64,000 nucleotides of DNA from Opitutales bacterium (GCA_028280845.1 JANQKZ010000019.1:124001-188000), one strand, 5' to 3'. Counted from the stretch's first letter, positions 47,338 to 56,711 are shown. Translations and numbers: made by a program. The notes: generated from the sequence alone by a model not told the origin.

Positions 47338-47482
47338 TCGAATCCGAATTTCCTATCAGGAATCCCTTTCTCTTTCCCCTTCCTTTTCTTTTTCATATCC
47401 GAAATCCGAATCTCAAATCTGATATCCCCCAATGCCCCATCTGCTTATCCTCCTGCTTGCCCTGGGGTTAGCCTCAGCCCCC
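47271..47482 (+). repeat. Left copy of a ~210-bp direct repeat flanking the helicase
   Basis: It comprises the last 67 bases of the propeller gene, the intergenic stretch and the first 17 codons of an esterase gene. The same order and wording recur at 49288-49497 (for example CTACGG, TATATCATGGATACA, CAAGGAGAA, CTCAAATCT, and ATGCCCCA at the start codon), with scattered differences. The match ends in the esterase signal peptide. Confidence 0.85.
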
Positions 47483-47611
47483 GAGATGAGGGTTGTGAAG
47501 GATCCTTCCCTTCTCTCCGTTTCCTCCTGTGAAAGGAAAGATACCTTTCTAGAGCATTCTGCGTTTCGAAAATTTCGTGATTCCGATAGTCGGCAACGGA
47601 CATCCTCTTAA
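47432..47611 (+). pseudogene. Truncated start of an acetylesterase gene
   Basis: It opens with MPHLLILLLALGLASA, nearly identical to the signal peptide of the complete esterase at 49442. After residue 16 the sequence becomes unrelated (PEMRVVKDPSLLSVSS) and stops after 59 codons. The downstream remainder of the esterase is missing here. It is the left-hand stub left when the helicase segment entered this junction. Confidence 0.75.
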
Positions 47612-47808
47612 TGCGGATACTGGAAGTGCCGATAAAAAACCTTGCACGGGAAAAGGAAACCTGTCCTATTCCTCACTTTTGCGGGTAGCTCGCCTTCTTC
47701 AGTAGCGGCAATCCCCCCTGATTCGGTCTGTCATCGGTGAGCGATTGTTTTTTGGGATAACACATACGCATTTCATCGAACGCCCGATGCCGGCATAACC
47801 CAGAAAAC
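47483..47808. other. Helicase leader region
   Basis: It follows the truncated esterase start and precedes the helicase. Apart from the tail of the stub frame I see no gene. It is part of the inserted segment because it has no counterpart near 49.5 kb. It may carry the helicase promoter; I recognise no clear -35/-10 pair. Confidence 0.4.
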
Positions 47809-49149
47809 ATGGCATCTAGATTGATCATGACTCCGAATTCCTTCGAAGCGTTGCCCTTGGCTACGCCTATTCAAACCGCCCTGAAACAGGCGGGATACAC
47901 CACCCCCTCCCCCATTCAAGCGGAAGCCATTCCATCTCTGCTGGAAGGGACTGACCTCCTTGGCTGTGCACAAACCGGAACGGGAAAAACGGCCGCCTTT
48001 GCCCTACCTATTCTAAACCATATTCTTCAGGACTCCGACCAGCCTTCACCCAAAGCGGTACACCATTTAATCCTCGCTCCAACCCGAGAACTGGCGGTTC
48101 AGATTGCGGACAGTATTCTGAAATACGGGAAGGATGTCGACTTTTCCCTGGGATTAGTGCACGGAGGGGTATCCCAGCGTCCGCAAGTAAAAGCGCTTTT
48201 GGAAGGCCTTGATATCTTGGTAGCCACCCCCGGCCGCTTGTTGGATCTTATGGACCAAGGCTTTGTGGACCTATCCCGCGTGGACAGCTTTGTCCTCGAT
48301 GAAGCAGATCGGATGCTGGACATGGGATTCATCAACGACATCAGAAAAATTGCTCAGGAACTTCCCGAGGACCGACAGTCCATTATGTTTTCAGCAACCA
48401 TGGCACCCGCCATAAAGAAGCTGGCCGATTCGCTGTTAAACGTCCCCGTAGAAATTCACATCGCACCGGAACACAAAACCGCCGAAAAAGTTGACCATTG
48501 TATTCGATTCATTGACCCGAAGGATAAGGAGGCATCTTTGCGGAATTTGCTGAGCTCACAATTGGAATCCAAAGAGAGGAACCTGAGCCTGGTCTTTTGC
48601 CGCACAAAACATGGGGCGCGCAAATTGGCACTCAAATTGAATCGCAAGGGAATCGCCTCCGATTCCATCCATGGGAATAAAACCCAAGTAGCTCGCCAGA
48701 AAACTTTGGAGCGTTTCCGCAAGGGCAAGATCGATGTTCTGGTAGCCACGGATGTTGCCGCCCGGGGCATTGATGTAAAAAACATCACCCTGGTGGTGAA
48801 TTACGACCTACCCATGGAACCGGAAAACTACATTCATCGCATCGGTCGGACTGCAAGGGCGGGAGAACAAGGCAAGGCGGTCTCCCTCTGTTCTTCCAAT
48901 GAAATCAAGCTGCTGAAGTTTATCGAAAAAGATTTGAATACCCCCGTGCGGGTCGATCCGGATCATGAACATCATGATGCCTTGGCCGCCAAGCGGGCCA
49001 GTGGAGAGGGGCCATCCTTTCGGTCCTCTCATTCAAGGACTACATCGGGCAGGAAAAAGGCGTTTGTTCCCTTTCATAAGCGTGGCAAGTCGAGTGGAAG
49101 AGAAGACTTCCGTAAAAGGGGAAAACGCAATAGACGAACAGCTGCCTAA
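47809..49149 (+). CDS. DEAD-box ATP-dependent RNA helicase (RhlE-like)
   Basis: A 446-residue cytoplasmic helicase that unwinds structured RNA; RhlE-type members help ribosome assembly and cold adaptation. All motifs are present: Q motif (SFEALPLATPIQTALKQAG), motif I AQTGTGKT (54-61), PTREL, VATPGRLLDL, DEAD at 164-167, SAT, and in the second domain VATDVAARGIDV and HRIGRTARAG. A basic tail (RKKAFVPFHKRGKSSGREDFRKRGKR) probably binds RNA. A second ATG at 47827 is a possible start. It interrupts a carbohydrate gene pair and is flanked by direct repeats of that junction, so it was inserted. Confidence 0.95.
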   Translation: MASRLIMTPNSFEALPLATPIQTALKQAGYTTPSPIQAEAIPSLLEGTDLLGCAQTGTGKTAAFALPILNHILQDSDQPSPKAVHHLILAPTRELAVQIADSILKYGKDVDFSLGLVHGGVSQRPQVKALLEGLDILVATPGRLLDLMDQGFVDLSRVDSFVLDEADRMLDMGFINDIRKIAQELPEDRQSIMFSATMAPAIKKLADSLLNVPVEIHIAPEHKTAEKVDHCIRFIDPKDKEASLRNLLSSQLESKERNLSLVFCRTKHGARKLALKLNRKGIASDSIHGNKTQVARQKTLERFRKGKIDVLVATDVAARGIDVKNITLVVNYDLPMEPENYIHRIGRTARAGEQGKAVSLCSSNEIKLLKFIEKDLNTPVRVDPDHEHHDALAAKRASGEGPSFRSSHSRTTSGRKKAFVPFHKRGKSSGREDFRKRGKRNRRTAA

Positions 49150-49287
49150 GGCCACCCCTAACCGGTTCCGTTTCCCCCGGGGAGCATGAACGGGCTGTGG
49201 GAGATGAGCAACTGCATGACTCCTACCCTTCTCAAAAGATCAGGCATCAAACATCGCCTGCCAAACCACCATAGCTAAATTCACGTC

Positions 49288-49497
49288 CAATATGGGTAGT
49301 TGCCAACCTACGGCTCCCTCCACTATATCATGGATACATCAAGGAGAACTAAACCCATCCGAATTCCCTACCCGAACTCCCTTTCGCTTTCCCCTTTCCT
49401 TTTCCTATCCCATTCCAAATCTCAAATCTACTACCCCCCCCATGCCCCACCTGCTGCTCCTCCTCCTTGCCCTGGGGCTGGCGTCAGCCTCGCCTGA
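49288..49497 (+). repeat. Right copy of the ~210-bp direct repeat flanking the helicase
   Basis: It starts with the remnant of the propeller gene end (CAATATGGG, CCTACGGCTCCCT, TATATCATGGATAC) with no propeller gene before it, and continues through the intergenic stretch into the esterase start. The unmatched remainder on the other side of each copy shows that the repeats mark the two ends of the inserted segment. Confidence 0.85.
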
Positions 49498-50233
49498 CAT
49501 TCCCCCGATCAAATCTTACCCTAAAGACCAGGTCCACCTCTTCCTCCTGGCTGGCCAATCCAACATGGCGGGCCGAGGCGAGTTAAACCCGGAGTCGGAT
49601 CCCATCCATCCGCGCATTTTCGCTTTGTCCGAAGACGGAACATGGGTTCCTGCCCAACACCCAATCCACTACGATAAACCCATCGCCGGCGTCGGCCTGG
49701 CCAAATCCTTCGCCCTCAGGCTGGTAGAGGAAGATCCAGACCTCGTGATCGGACTGATCCCCACGGCCTGCGGGGGGTCGCCCATCTCCTCATGGGAGCC
49801 CGGCGGTTACCACAAGGGAACACAGAGCCATCCCTATGACGACGCTATGGCACGCACTGCCCGCGCCCGCAAAGATGGAACCCTCAAAGCCATTCTCTGG
49901 CACCAGGGCGAGGCCGACAGTAAACCAGGGCTGGCCTCTAAATACCAAGACCGCCTCCAACAACTCATTCTTCGGTTCCGGCAGGAATTAGACTTAGCCG
50001 AGTTACCCTTCATCATGGGCCAACTGGGTCAGTTTCCCGAAAATCCTTGGGATGAATTTAAGCATCGGGTGAATGCAGCCCACATAACACTCGCCGAAAA
50101 AATGGAGGCCGTCGCCTTCGTCCCCTCCGACCAGCTTACCTCCAAGCCGGACAACATCCACTTCAACACAGAGTCTTTAAGGGAGTTTGGTCGCCGCTAT
50201 GCTCAAGCTTACCTGAAGGTGAAAAGGGAATAA
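49442..50233 (+). CDS. Exported SGNH-fold acetylesterase (SASA/CE6-like)
   Basis: A 263-residue exported esterase. The start at 49442 gives MPHLLLLLLALGLASA; the frame from 49292 would run through the repeat and is rejected. The nucleophile segment is LLAGQSNMAGRG (Ser40), the second block LIPTACGGSPISSW, the third LWHQGEADSKPG, and the His block DNIHFNTESLREFG. These are the sialate-O-acetylesterase/CE6 acetylxylan-esterase motifs. It would remove acetyl groups from polysaccharide before glycosidases act. It originally followed the propeller gene, before the helicase was inserted. Confidence 0.88.
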   Translation: MPHLLLLLLALGLASASPDIPPIKSYPKDQVHLFLLAGQSNMAGRGELNPESDPIHPRIFALSEDGTWVPAQHPIHYDKPIAGVGLAKSFALRLVEEDPDLVIGLIPTACGGSPISSWEPGGYHKGTQSHPYDDAMARTARARKDGTLKAILWHQGEADSKPGLASKYQDRLQQLILRFRQELDLAELPFIMGQLGQFPENPWDEFKHRVNAAHITLAEKMEAVAFVPSDQLTSKPDNIHFNTESLREFGRRYAQAYLKVKRE

Positions 50234-50290
50234 TAGAAACCTTAGGTCACGCTCCTCGAAAAAAAAGAAGCCGCATCACGCATCCAGGCC

Positions 50291-51328
50291 TCAGCCCCCC
50301 CTCACCGTAACGCCTTCTTTCCATTCCCCTTCAATAAGAATCCAGAGAGGATCGTTGGGAACCCCGCTTTCGTTGCGAGTCAGTTGGTCTACGACGAGGT
50401 CCACCGCCACCTTACCCGCACTCGCCCATTTCGGATTCATCCCTGCAATCTTCCCATAGGACGAATGCCATCCCAGGTGAGCGTAACTGATCTTCCCGGG
50501 TTGGTCGTAGCCGAGACGATCCAGCTGGTGAGGTAAGTCTTTTCCAACTCCAAGGACACAGTCGGGCTCATACGTTTTGATCCAGGCGTCCAAGCGATCC
50601 AGGTCACTTTTGTCATCCGTACGCTCGCGATAAAACAGTGGGATCAAGTCTTCCTTGGCAATATTGAGATCTTCAGAATGCAAAGCGGCGCTGCGTTTAA
50701 AATCTGAGGAACGCTCGAAGATTTTCGGGATCACGACCCCAAACCGACGGTACCCTCGCGACTGCAGCAGCTTGATGACAAAAATTAGGTTCCCGTAGTG
50801 ATTCACCTCAATCCGATGTAATTTCGGATGGAAGATTGCTCCCCCAATTGAAGCCATGGCCAATTCACTGAGATCAAGCCCATCCAAGTTGACCTCACGC
50901 TCCATGAAATTCTCAAAAATGACTCCTCGAATCCCTCGGGCTCGAATAATATCTAACAAGCGCTTCGGGTTCATGCCTGGTTCATACCAACGAAACTCCT
51001 CCACCTTGAGACCCAGAAATTCCGCCTGGCGGTGGATGCTCTGCCGCATCGATTCTGGATTCCCCTCCGGATCATAGTCTGGAGGTTGGCAATGAATCTC
51101 GGCAATGACAGGAGAAATCGAAGAGGGGTGCTTGTAGCGTACGCTCGACATGACAGCGGATACTATCGGGTGCGCCTCATATCCCAATTCTTCGGCCGCC
51201 TCCATGATCCGATCCCGCGTCTCCGGCTTATGTCCCGGTAATCCCCGCAAGACACGGCTGACCGTGGCCTTGGACACGCCAACCTTGTCGGCAATGGCTT
51301 GAATACTGGGGAGAGGTCGTTGGGGCAT
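50291..51328 (-). CDS. LacI-family transcriptional regulator
   Basis: A 345-residue repressor. Residues 8-30 are the LacI helix-turn-helix (SIQAIADKVGVSKATVSRVLRG), with the hinge following (TRDRIMEAAEELGYEA). The rest is a periplasmic-binding-protein-like sensor (IRARGIRGVIFENFME, GYRRFGVVIPKIFER, DCVLGVGKDLPHQLDRLG) that would bind a sugar. It is divergent from the sulfatase-symporter-hydrolase operon at 51.6 kb. A candidate operator lies in that gap, and three more precede the receptor/sulfatase pair at 61 kb. It is the best candidate regulator for the sulfated-sugar genes in this half of the window. Confidence 0.93.
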   Translation of the reverse strand: MPQRPLPSIQAIADKVGVSKATVSRVLRGLPGHKPETRDRIMEAAEELGYEAHPIVSAVMSSVRYKHPSSISPVIAEIHCQPPDYDPEGNPESMRQSIHRQAEFLGLKVEEFRWYEPGMNPKRLLDIIRARGIRGVIFENFMEREVNLDGLDLSELAMASIGGAIFHPKLHRIEVNHYGNLIFVIKLLQSRGYRRFGVVIPKIFERSSDFKRSAALHSEDLNIAKEDLIPLFYRERTDDKSDLDRLDAWIKTYEPDCVLGVGKDLPHQLDRLGYDQPGKISYAHLGWHSSYGKIAGMNPKWASAGKVAVDLVVDQLTRNESGVPNDPLWILIEGEWKEGVTVRGG

Positions 51329-51426
51329 GGAGTAGAAGCGATAAGCCTGTATAATGGGTATTTAGACGGGGTAAACCCGGGGTCAACCCGAATCGATGTG
51401 TGGACGCGATGCTGGCGGCCTGGAGA

Positions 51427-51439
51427 TGTAACAGTTACT
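51427..51439. promoter_or_regulatory. Candidate LacI-type operator between lacI and the sulfatase
   Basis: TGTAAC-A-GTTACT matches TGNAAC-N-GTTNCA except for the last base. It lies 98 bp upstream of the LacI start and 158 bp upstream of the sulfatase, so one site could control both directions, including the regulator itself. Confidence 0.5.
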
Positions 51440-51597
51440 TTTCCGGACGACTGACTCTTTGTTGTCGGAAACCCACCCTATGGCAATTCTTCAATCCACC
51501 GAGTCCGACCCCAACAGAACGATTGGGCCGTTTTTGGACCCGCCCGTATATGGACAAATATAACTCTGTTTCTACCCACAGCCCCCGTCTCTGAATC

Positions 51598-52974
51598 ATG
51601 GCATCTAACAAACACCCCAATGTGATTGTTTTCCTCACGGATCAACAGCGCCATGATACGACCGGCGCAGGAGGCAGCCCGTTGGGGCTCACTCCGAATT
51701 TCGACCGCATCGCTCATCAAGGCACGCATTTGACCCACAGCTTTACCTGTCAACCGGTGTGTGGACCGGCCCGGGCCTGCTTGCAGACAGGAGTGTACGC
51801 CACTGAACATGGGGTCTGGCGCAATGGGTTCGAACCGCATCCTCATCTCGACACTCTAGCTGACCACTTCAATGCTGCCGGCTACCATACCGGTTATATT
51901 GGCAAGTGGCATTTGGCAGCAGCCAACCATCATGGACCCGTCCCCAAACACTTGCAGGGAGGCTACCAGAGCTGGTTGGGAGCCAATATCCTGGAGTTTG
52001 TCTCCGATGCTTTCCACACTCGGATGTGGGATGAAAACGACCAGGAACACCGCTTTCCCGGTTATCGGGTCGATGCGGTGACCGACGCAGCCATCCGTCA
52101 TGTTCAGCAGCGCAGCGAGCAGGATAATCCCTTCTTTCTTTTTCTATCTCTGCTGGAGCCCCACCACCAGAACAGCTCCGATTCCTACCCCGCCCCCCCC
52201 GGGTATGAGCAGCAGTATCAATCGGCCGATCTCCCACCGGACCTCCGGGTGCCCGGAGGAACCGCAGTGCAGCATTGGCCGGGGTATTGCGGCATGATCA
52301 AACGGATCGATGAAGCCTTTGGTCGTCTCATGGATGCTCTGGCCAGCCTGGGCATCAAAGACGATACCGTCGTTATGTTCACCTCGGACCATGGGAACCA
52401 TTTCAAAACCCGCAACCAGGAATACAAACGCTCCTGCCACGACGCCTCCATTCGAGTACCCACTGCCATCTGTGGTCCCGGCTTCGATGGCGGAGGCGCC
52501 ATTCGCAATCTGACCAGCTTGATCGATCTTCCCCCCACGCTTCTGGATGCTGCAGGAATTGAGGTTCCGGACATGATGCAGGGCCGCTCGCTGCTTCCGC
52601 TTGTCCGAGATCCTGATCACTCCTGGCCGGATGAGGTATTCGTCCAGATCAGTGAAAGCCAGACGGGTCGCGCGGTGCGCACCGCGCGTTGGAAGTATTC
52701 CGTCAGGGCCCCAGGCACGGATGAAGAAGGCCAGCCCATTTCTCAGCCGTCTTCCGACCTCTATATGGACGATTGTCTTTATGACTTGGAAGCGGACCCC
52801 TGGGAATTGACCAACCTTGCCGGCTTCACCTCACATACCGAAGTGGTCCGGGTCATGCGGGAACGTTTGGTCAAACGCATGCTAGCGGCAGGGGAACTTG
52901 AGCCAAAATTTGTCGACGCTCCACCTAATTCACCCTACGAACATGTAGTGACTCCAGAAGAAGCTTTCCTTTAA
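51598..52974 (+). CDS. S1-family sulfatase without signal peptide
   Basis: A 458-residue Cys-type sulfatase starting MASNKHPNVIVFLTDQQRHD, with no export signal. The maturation motif is Cys55-Gly-Pro-Ala-Arg59 (CQPVCGPARACL), and the distal metal motif is VMFTSDHGNHFKTRN. It is the first gene of an operon with an SSS symporter (57 bp later) and a glucuronidase-like hydrolase, and lies opposite the LacI gene. The arrangement suggests that the symporter brings in the sulfated sugar and this enzyme desulfates it in the cytoplasm. Confidence 0.92.
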   Translation: MASNKHPNVIVFLTDQQRHDTTGAGGSPLGLTPNFDRIAHQGTHLTHSFTCQPVCGPARACLQTGVYATEHGVWRNGFEPHPHLDTLADHFNAAGYHTGYIGKWHLAAANHHGPVPKHLQGGYQSWLGANILEFVSDAFHTRMWDENDQEHRFPGYRVDAVTDAAIRHVQQRSEQDNPFFLFLSLLEPHHQNSSDSYPAPPGYEQQYQSADLPPDLRVPGGTAVQHWPGYCGMIKRIDEAFGRLMDALASLGIKDDTVVMFTSDHGNHFKTRNQEYKRSCHDASIRVPTAICGPGFDGGGAIRNLTSLIDLPPTLLDAAGIEVPDMMQGRSLLPLVRDPDHSWPDEVFVQISESQTGRAVRTARWKYSVRAPGTDEEGQPISQPSSDLYMDDCLYDLEADPWELTNLAGFTSHTEVVRVMRERLVKRMLAAGELEPKFVDAPPNSPYEHVVTPEEAFL

Positions 52975-53031
52975 AGCCCCCACCTCACCCCGCCCCATCC
53001 TGAGGTCTCCCCCACGGCCTTCACTCCCGCT

Positions 53032-54729
53032 ATGGGAACCTTTTTATCCTTTCTCTTTTTCACTGCTCTCGTAGGCGCCATCACCTACTGGCGGACTCAC
53101 TCCGAGAAATTGGGAAGCCGCAAAGGGTATTTTCTTGCCGGTCGCAGCCTGAATGGCTGGGTCATCGCGGGCTCGCTCATGCTGACGAACCTGAGCGCAG
53201 CCAACATCACCGGAATGACCGCCCAAGTCTATGGAGGCAGCCTGGCTCCCATTGCCTGGACGGTTACCGTAATCCCGCCCCTCATCCTCTTTGCCGCCGT
53301 CATCTTACCCGTTTTCTTGAAAAACGGATACGCCACAATCCCTGAGTTTTTGGAAAACCGCTATGGGACCAGTACCCGCCAGATCGTTACCGGCCTCTTC
53401 CTCTTTAACTATATCCTCGGCGGCATGCCCGTGGCCCTCTATGGCGGAGCCATCGCCATCATCCACCTCTTCGACGTCCCCGCCCTGCTCAACCTGAATG
53501 AAACCGCCTGCGTCTGGATCATTGTCTGGGCCCTGGGTATCGTCGGCGGCCTCTATGCCCTGTTTGGTGGCCTTAAGGGGGTCGCCATTTCCGACACCTT
53601 AAATGGGATTGGTCTCCTGATTGGGGGCTTACTCGTTTTCATCTTTGGGGCGATTGCCATCGGTCAGGGCCACTTCGGCTCCGGTTTGGAAAAGATGTTT
53701 ACCGAAAACACGGAAAAACTGAATGCTATCGGAGATCAGGCCGACCTCGTCCCCTTTTCCGTCCTCTTCACCGGCATGCTGGTACACAACCTGTTTTACT
53801 GGTGCGCGAATCAATTTATCGTCCAGCGCTGTTTTGGGGCGCGCAGCTTGAAAGAGGGACAGAAAGGTGTCTTGATTGCTGGCTACTTCAAAATCCTCAA
53901 TGTCTTTTACATTGCCATCCCCGGCGTAATTGCCTTTCACCTCTTCGGCCCGGGGCACTTTGACAATAACGACTGGGCCTACCCCACTCTCGTCCGCGAG
54001 GTGATGCCCGGTATCTTTGTCGGCTTTTTTGCTGCCGTCATTTTTGGCGCCGTCCTGAGTACCTTTAACAGCGTCCTCAACAGCTCTGTTACCCTCTTCG
54101 CTCTCGATATCTATAAACCCCTCTGGGGGAAGCAGGCAGACGAGGCCCAGCTGGTCCGTACCAGCAAGCGGGTGGGGTCCATCCTGGTCATCGTCACCCT
54201 CTTTGTCGCCCCTTTGATCATGTATTTTGAGCAGGGCATTTTTCAATACATGGTGAAGACCGAGATCCTGTTTGGTTCTCCCATCTTCCTGGTCCTCTTC
54301 ATGGGCTACTTTTCCAAGTCGGGTTCCACCCGGGCAGCCAACATCACCCTGATTTCCTACCTCGTTTCCCTGGTCCTGTTTCAGCATATCCTGTCGATCC
54401 ACCTGCACTTCCTCCACATCCTGGCGATCCTGTTCTCCCTGCATGTCGGTCTCTATCTTTTACTCTCCAAAGCTTTTCCCCGCGGAGATATTCACCCAAC
54501 TCAACCCGACACCGGAGGAATCGACCTTCGCCCCTGGCGCTGGTTACCTCATGTGAGTATCGGGGGCTTGCTCTTTATGCTCCTCACCTATGTCGCGTTC
54601 TCCCCGCTGGGTCTGGTCCGGGAATCGATGTCCATCTCCGTGGACTACCTGTTTATCGGCGGCGGGCTCCTCATGGCTGCTGGCATCTTTGGGATCCCTA
54701 CCCTCCTTCGCCTGCGGGGTCGGGCCTGA
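53032..54729 (+). CDS. Sodium:solute symporter (SSS family)
   Basis: A 565-residue inner-membrane transporter with about 13-14 TM segments. The SSS pattern is present: GYFLAGRSLNGWVIAGSLMLTNLSAANITGMTAQVYGG near the N-terminus (TM2 with the Na+ site), and VIFGAVLSTFNSVLNSSVTLFALDIY in the TM8 region, which forms the second half of the Na+ site. SglT-type relatives import sugars. Its place after a signal-less sulfatase and before an exported hydrolase suggests uptake of a monosaccharide, possibly sulfated. Length is normal for the family. Confidence 0.93.
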   Translation: MGTFLSFLFFTALVGAITYWRTHSEKLGSRKGYFLAGRSLNGWVIAGSLMLTNLSAANITGMTAQVYGGSLAPIAWTVTVIPPLILFAAVILPVFLKNGYATIPEFLENRYGTSTRQIVTGLFLFNYILGGMPVALYGGAIAIIHLFDVPALLNLNETACVWIIVWALGIVGGLYALFGGLKGVAISDTLNGIGLLIGGLLVFIFGAIAIGQGHFGSGLEKMFTENTEKLNAIGDQADLVPFSVLFTGMLVHNLFYWCANQFIVQRCFGARSLKEGQKGVLIAGYFKILNVFYIAIPGVIAFHLFGPGHFDNNDWAYPTLVREVMPGIFVGFFAAVIFGAVLSTFNSVLNSSVTLFALDIYKPLWGKQADEAQLVRTSKRVGSILVIVTLFVAPLIMYFEQGIFQYMVKTEILFGSPIFLVLFMGYFSKSGSTRAANITLISYLVSLVLFQHILSIHLHFLHILAILFSLHVGLYLLLSKAFPRGDIHPTQPDTGGIDLRPWRWLPHVSIGGLLFMLLTYVAFSPLGLVRESMSISVDYLFIGGGLLMAAGIFGIPTLLRLRGRA

Positions 54730-54798
54730 TCTCCCGGGCGCGCCAACGCGACCCAGCCTTCTGTTCTCATGCTAATTCAGCCCAATAAATTATCCTCC

Positions 54799-56604
54799 AT
54801 GTTTCCCTGGCACCTTCCCATCAGTCTGGTATTTACCTTCTCGGTCACCGCAACCGCTCTACTGGCAGGACCCCTCCCCGAGGGCGTGCCTCTCCGGGGA
54901 TGGACCCTCCTCTCCGACGATGAATCCAAAGCCATGAAGGCGATCGAAGCGGCGGCGGAGTATGACATCAACCACCTCCAGCTCTCCCATAGGATCATCC
55001 ATGATCTCTACGAAGTAGACGATCCCAAGACCCGGGACCTGGTCAACCGCTTGATCGATGCCGCTCATGAGGTCGGTATCGAGGAGGTCGTCCTCTGGGA
55101 CCACGCCTTATATCCACTGGAGTACTACCCGGAAGAATTCCGCACCGGTCCCGGAGGCCTGATCAATCTCGACAACCCCGAATTCTGGGAGTGGCTCAAG
55201 GCGGATTATCGCCGGATGCTGGACCTCGTCCCCAAAACCGATGGCATCATCCTCACCTTTATCGAGACGGGGGCCTACGTGGAGGATCAGTATTCCGAAA
55301 GCATGTCCACGGAAGCTGAACGGCTTGCCGCCGTGGTCAACGCCGTCGCCGATGTCGTCATTGGTGAACGCGGCCTCTCCCTCTATGCCCGCACCTTCTC
55401 CTACACCCGGGAGGAGTTTGCCAGCGTCCTGGCTGCCGTGTCCCTGTTTGAACGTCCGGAAGTGCGGCTCATGATGAAGGAGACCCCTCACGACTTTTTC
55501 ATCTTCCATCCCCCCAATGAATCCATCGGCTCCATCGACCGCCCCACCCTCGTGGAATACGATGCCGCCGGTGAATATTTCGGACAGGCCGTGATCGCCC
55601 CTACCATGCCTGAACTCGTCCTCAACCGCTGGCGGGCCGTCGGTTCCCGTCCCAATGTGATGGGCTACGTGGCCCGGACCGACCGCTATGGACTCACGCA
55701 GATCGTGGGCCGGGCCGGGGAGATCAACTTGTGGGCCCTCCACCGCGCCAATCAGGATCCGCAGGTCACCGCCGAGCAGATCTACGACGAGTTCATTACC
55801 AAACGCTACGGAGCCGAAGCCATCCCTTACCTGAAACCAGCTTTTCGCCGAGCCCTGGACATTGTTTCCGCCTCCCTCTACACCTTGGGGACAGACAAAG
55901 GGAACCGGCACTCCCGGTTAAATTATGATACCCACACGTCAAGCTATGTCCGTCATGTATCGGGAAAGTGGATCGAGCCTCCCATCGTCTTTATCCGGCA
56001 CGGCCTGAACCGGGAGTTCCACTTCTGGCGCGACGTGGTCGATTTCCTCGCACCCGGCTATATCAAGGACATGGACCTTCCGTATTGGGAGGAAGTCCCG
56101 GAGGTGCAGACCTCCGGCTGGATTCGTCCTGGCGATCAGCTGAATGAGGATTACCTGCGGCTCATCCTTGCCGAAAAGGACTATGGCCTCTCCCAGGCCA
56201 AGGCCGCCCTGGCCGACATTGAGCAAGCTAAATCCGTCTTAGCCACCGCAGATTACGAAGAGCTTCACGGTCTTTTCGAGCGCACCCTCCTCACCGCCCA
56301 GCTGCACCGCGCGGTCGCCGGCGCCTACTTTGGCTTTCGCATCTGGTGCAAGGGAGAGGATTACCGCAGCGAATTCGTCATCCACACGATCCAGAAAGGC
56401 CTGGAAGGCATCCAGGATTTGGCGCCCAAGGTCAGAGACTACCCCGGCCAGGTCCCCTCCGGCCAATGGAATTGGCGCGCCGACGCCGACCGCGCCATCC
56501 GCTACTTACGAGGAATCGCCATCGAGGGCTGGCCCGCCGAGACCAACGGCCACCCCAACCCCGAGGCCGGCATGCGTTTCCCCTACCAGCAATCAGACGA
56601 GTAA
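54799..56604 (+). CDS. Exported hydrolase with an alpha-glucuronidase-like barrel
   Basis: A 601-residue exported protein. The start at 54799 gives a hydrophobic signal (MFPWHLPISLVFTFSVTATALLA); 10 further residues are open upstream. A TIM-barrel-like core follows (YDINHLQLSHRIIHDLYEV, EEVVLWDHALYPLEYYPEEF, TDGIILTFIETGAYV, LSLYARTFSYTREEFASVL), then a helical C-terminal region (KDYGLSQAKAALADIEQAK). The layout and the helical tail recall GH67 alpha-glucuronidases, but no motif makes this certain. It closes the lacI-opposed operon. It lacks the small domain found in front of the barrel in the 18.7-kb protein. Confidence 0.55.
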   Translation: MFPWHLPISLVFTFSVTATALLAGPLPEGVPLRGWTLLSDDESKAMKAIEAAAEYDINHLQLSHRIIHDLYEVDDPKTRDLVNRLIDAAHEVGIEEVVLWDHALYPLEYYPEEFRTGPGGLINLDNPEFWEWLKADYRRMLDLVPKTDGIILTFIETGAYVEDQYSESMSTEAERLAAVVNAVADVVIGERGLSLYARTFSYTREEFASVLAAVSLFERPEVRLMMKETPHDFFIFHPPNESIGSIDRPTLVEYDAAGEYFGQAVIAPTMPELVLNRWRAVGSRPNVMGYVARTDRYGLTQIVGRAGEINLWALHRANQDPQVTAEQIYDEFITKRYGAEAIPYLKPAFRRALDIVSASLYTLGTDKGNRHSRLNYDTHTSSYVRHVSGKWIEPPIVFIRHGLNREFHFWRDVVDFLAPGYIKDMDLPYWEEVPEVQTSGWIRPGDQLNEDYLRLILAEKDYGLSQAKAALADIEQAKSVLATADYEELHGLFERTLLTAQLHRAVAGAYFGFRIWCKGEDYRSEFVIHTIQKGLEGIQDLAPKVRDYPGQVPSGQWNWRADADRAIRYLRGIAIEGWPAETNGHPNPEAGMRFPYQQSDE

Positions 56605-56627
56605 TACCGCTATAATAAAATGCTGAA

Positions 56628-56688
56628 GGAGCGACCTTGCGTCGCGATAGAATAACCCAAAGATTTTATCGTGACGCAAGGTCGCTCC
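56628..56688. terminator. Long inverted repeat between convergent genes
   Basis: GGAGCGACCTTGCGTCGCGA at 56628 and its reverse complement, which ends at 56688, pair over 22 bp with a single mismatch around a 17-base loop. It separates the glucuronidase-like gene from the convergent phosphatase, where a bidirectional terminator would be expected. The GGAGCGACCTTGCGTC wording is also typical of REP-type elements, so it may be mobile. Confidence 0.6.
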
Positions 56689-56711
56689 CACAATCCCACA
56701 CCTTACCCACA

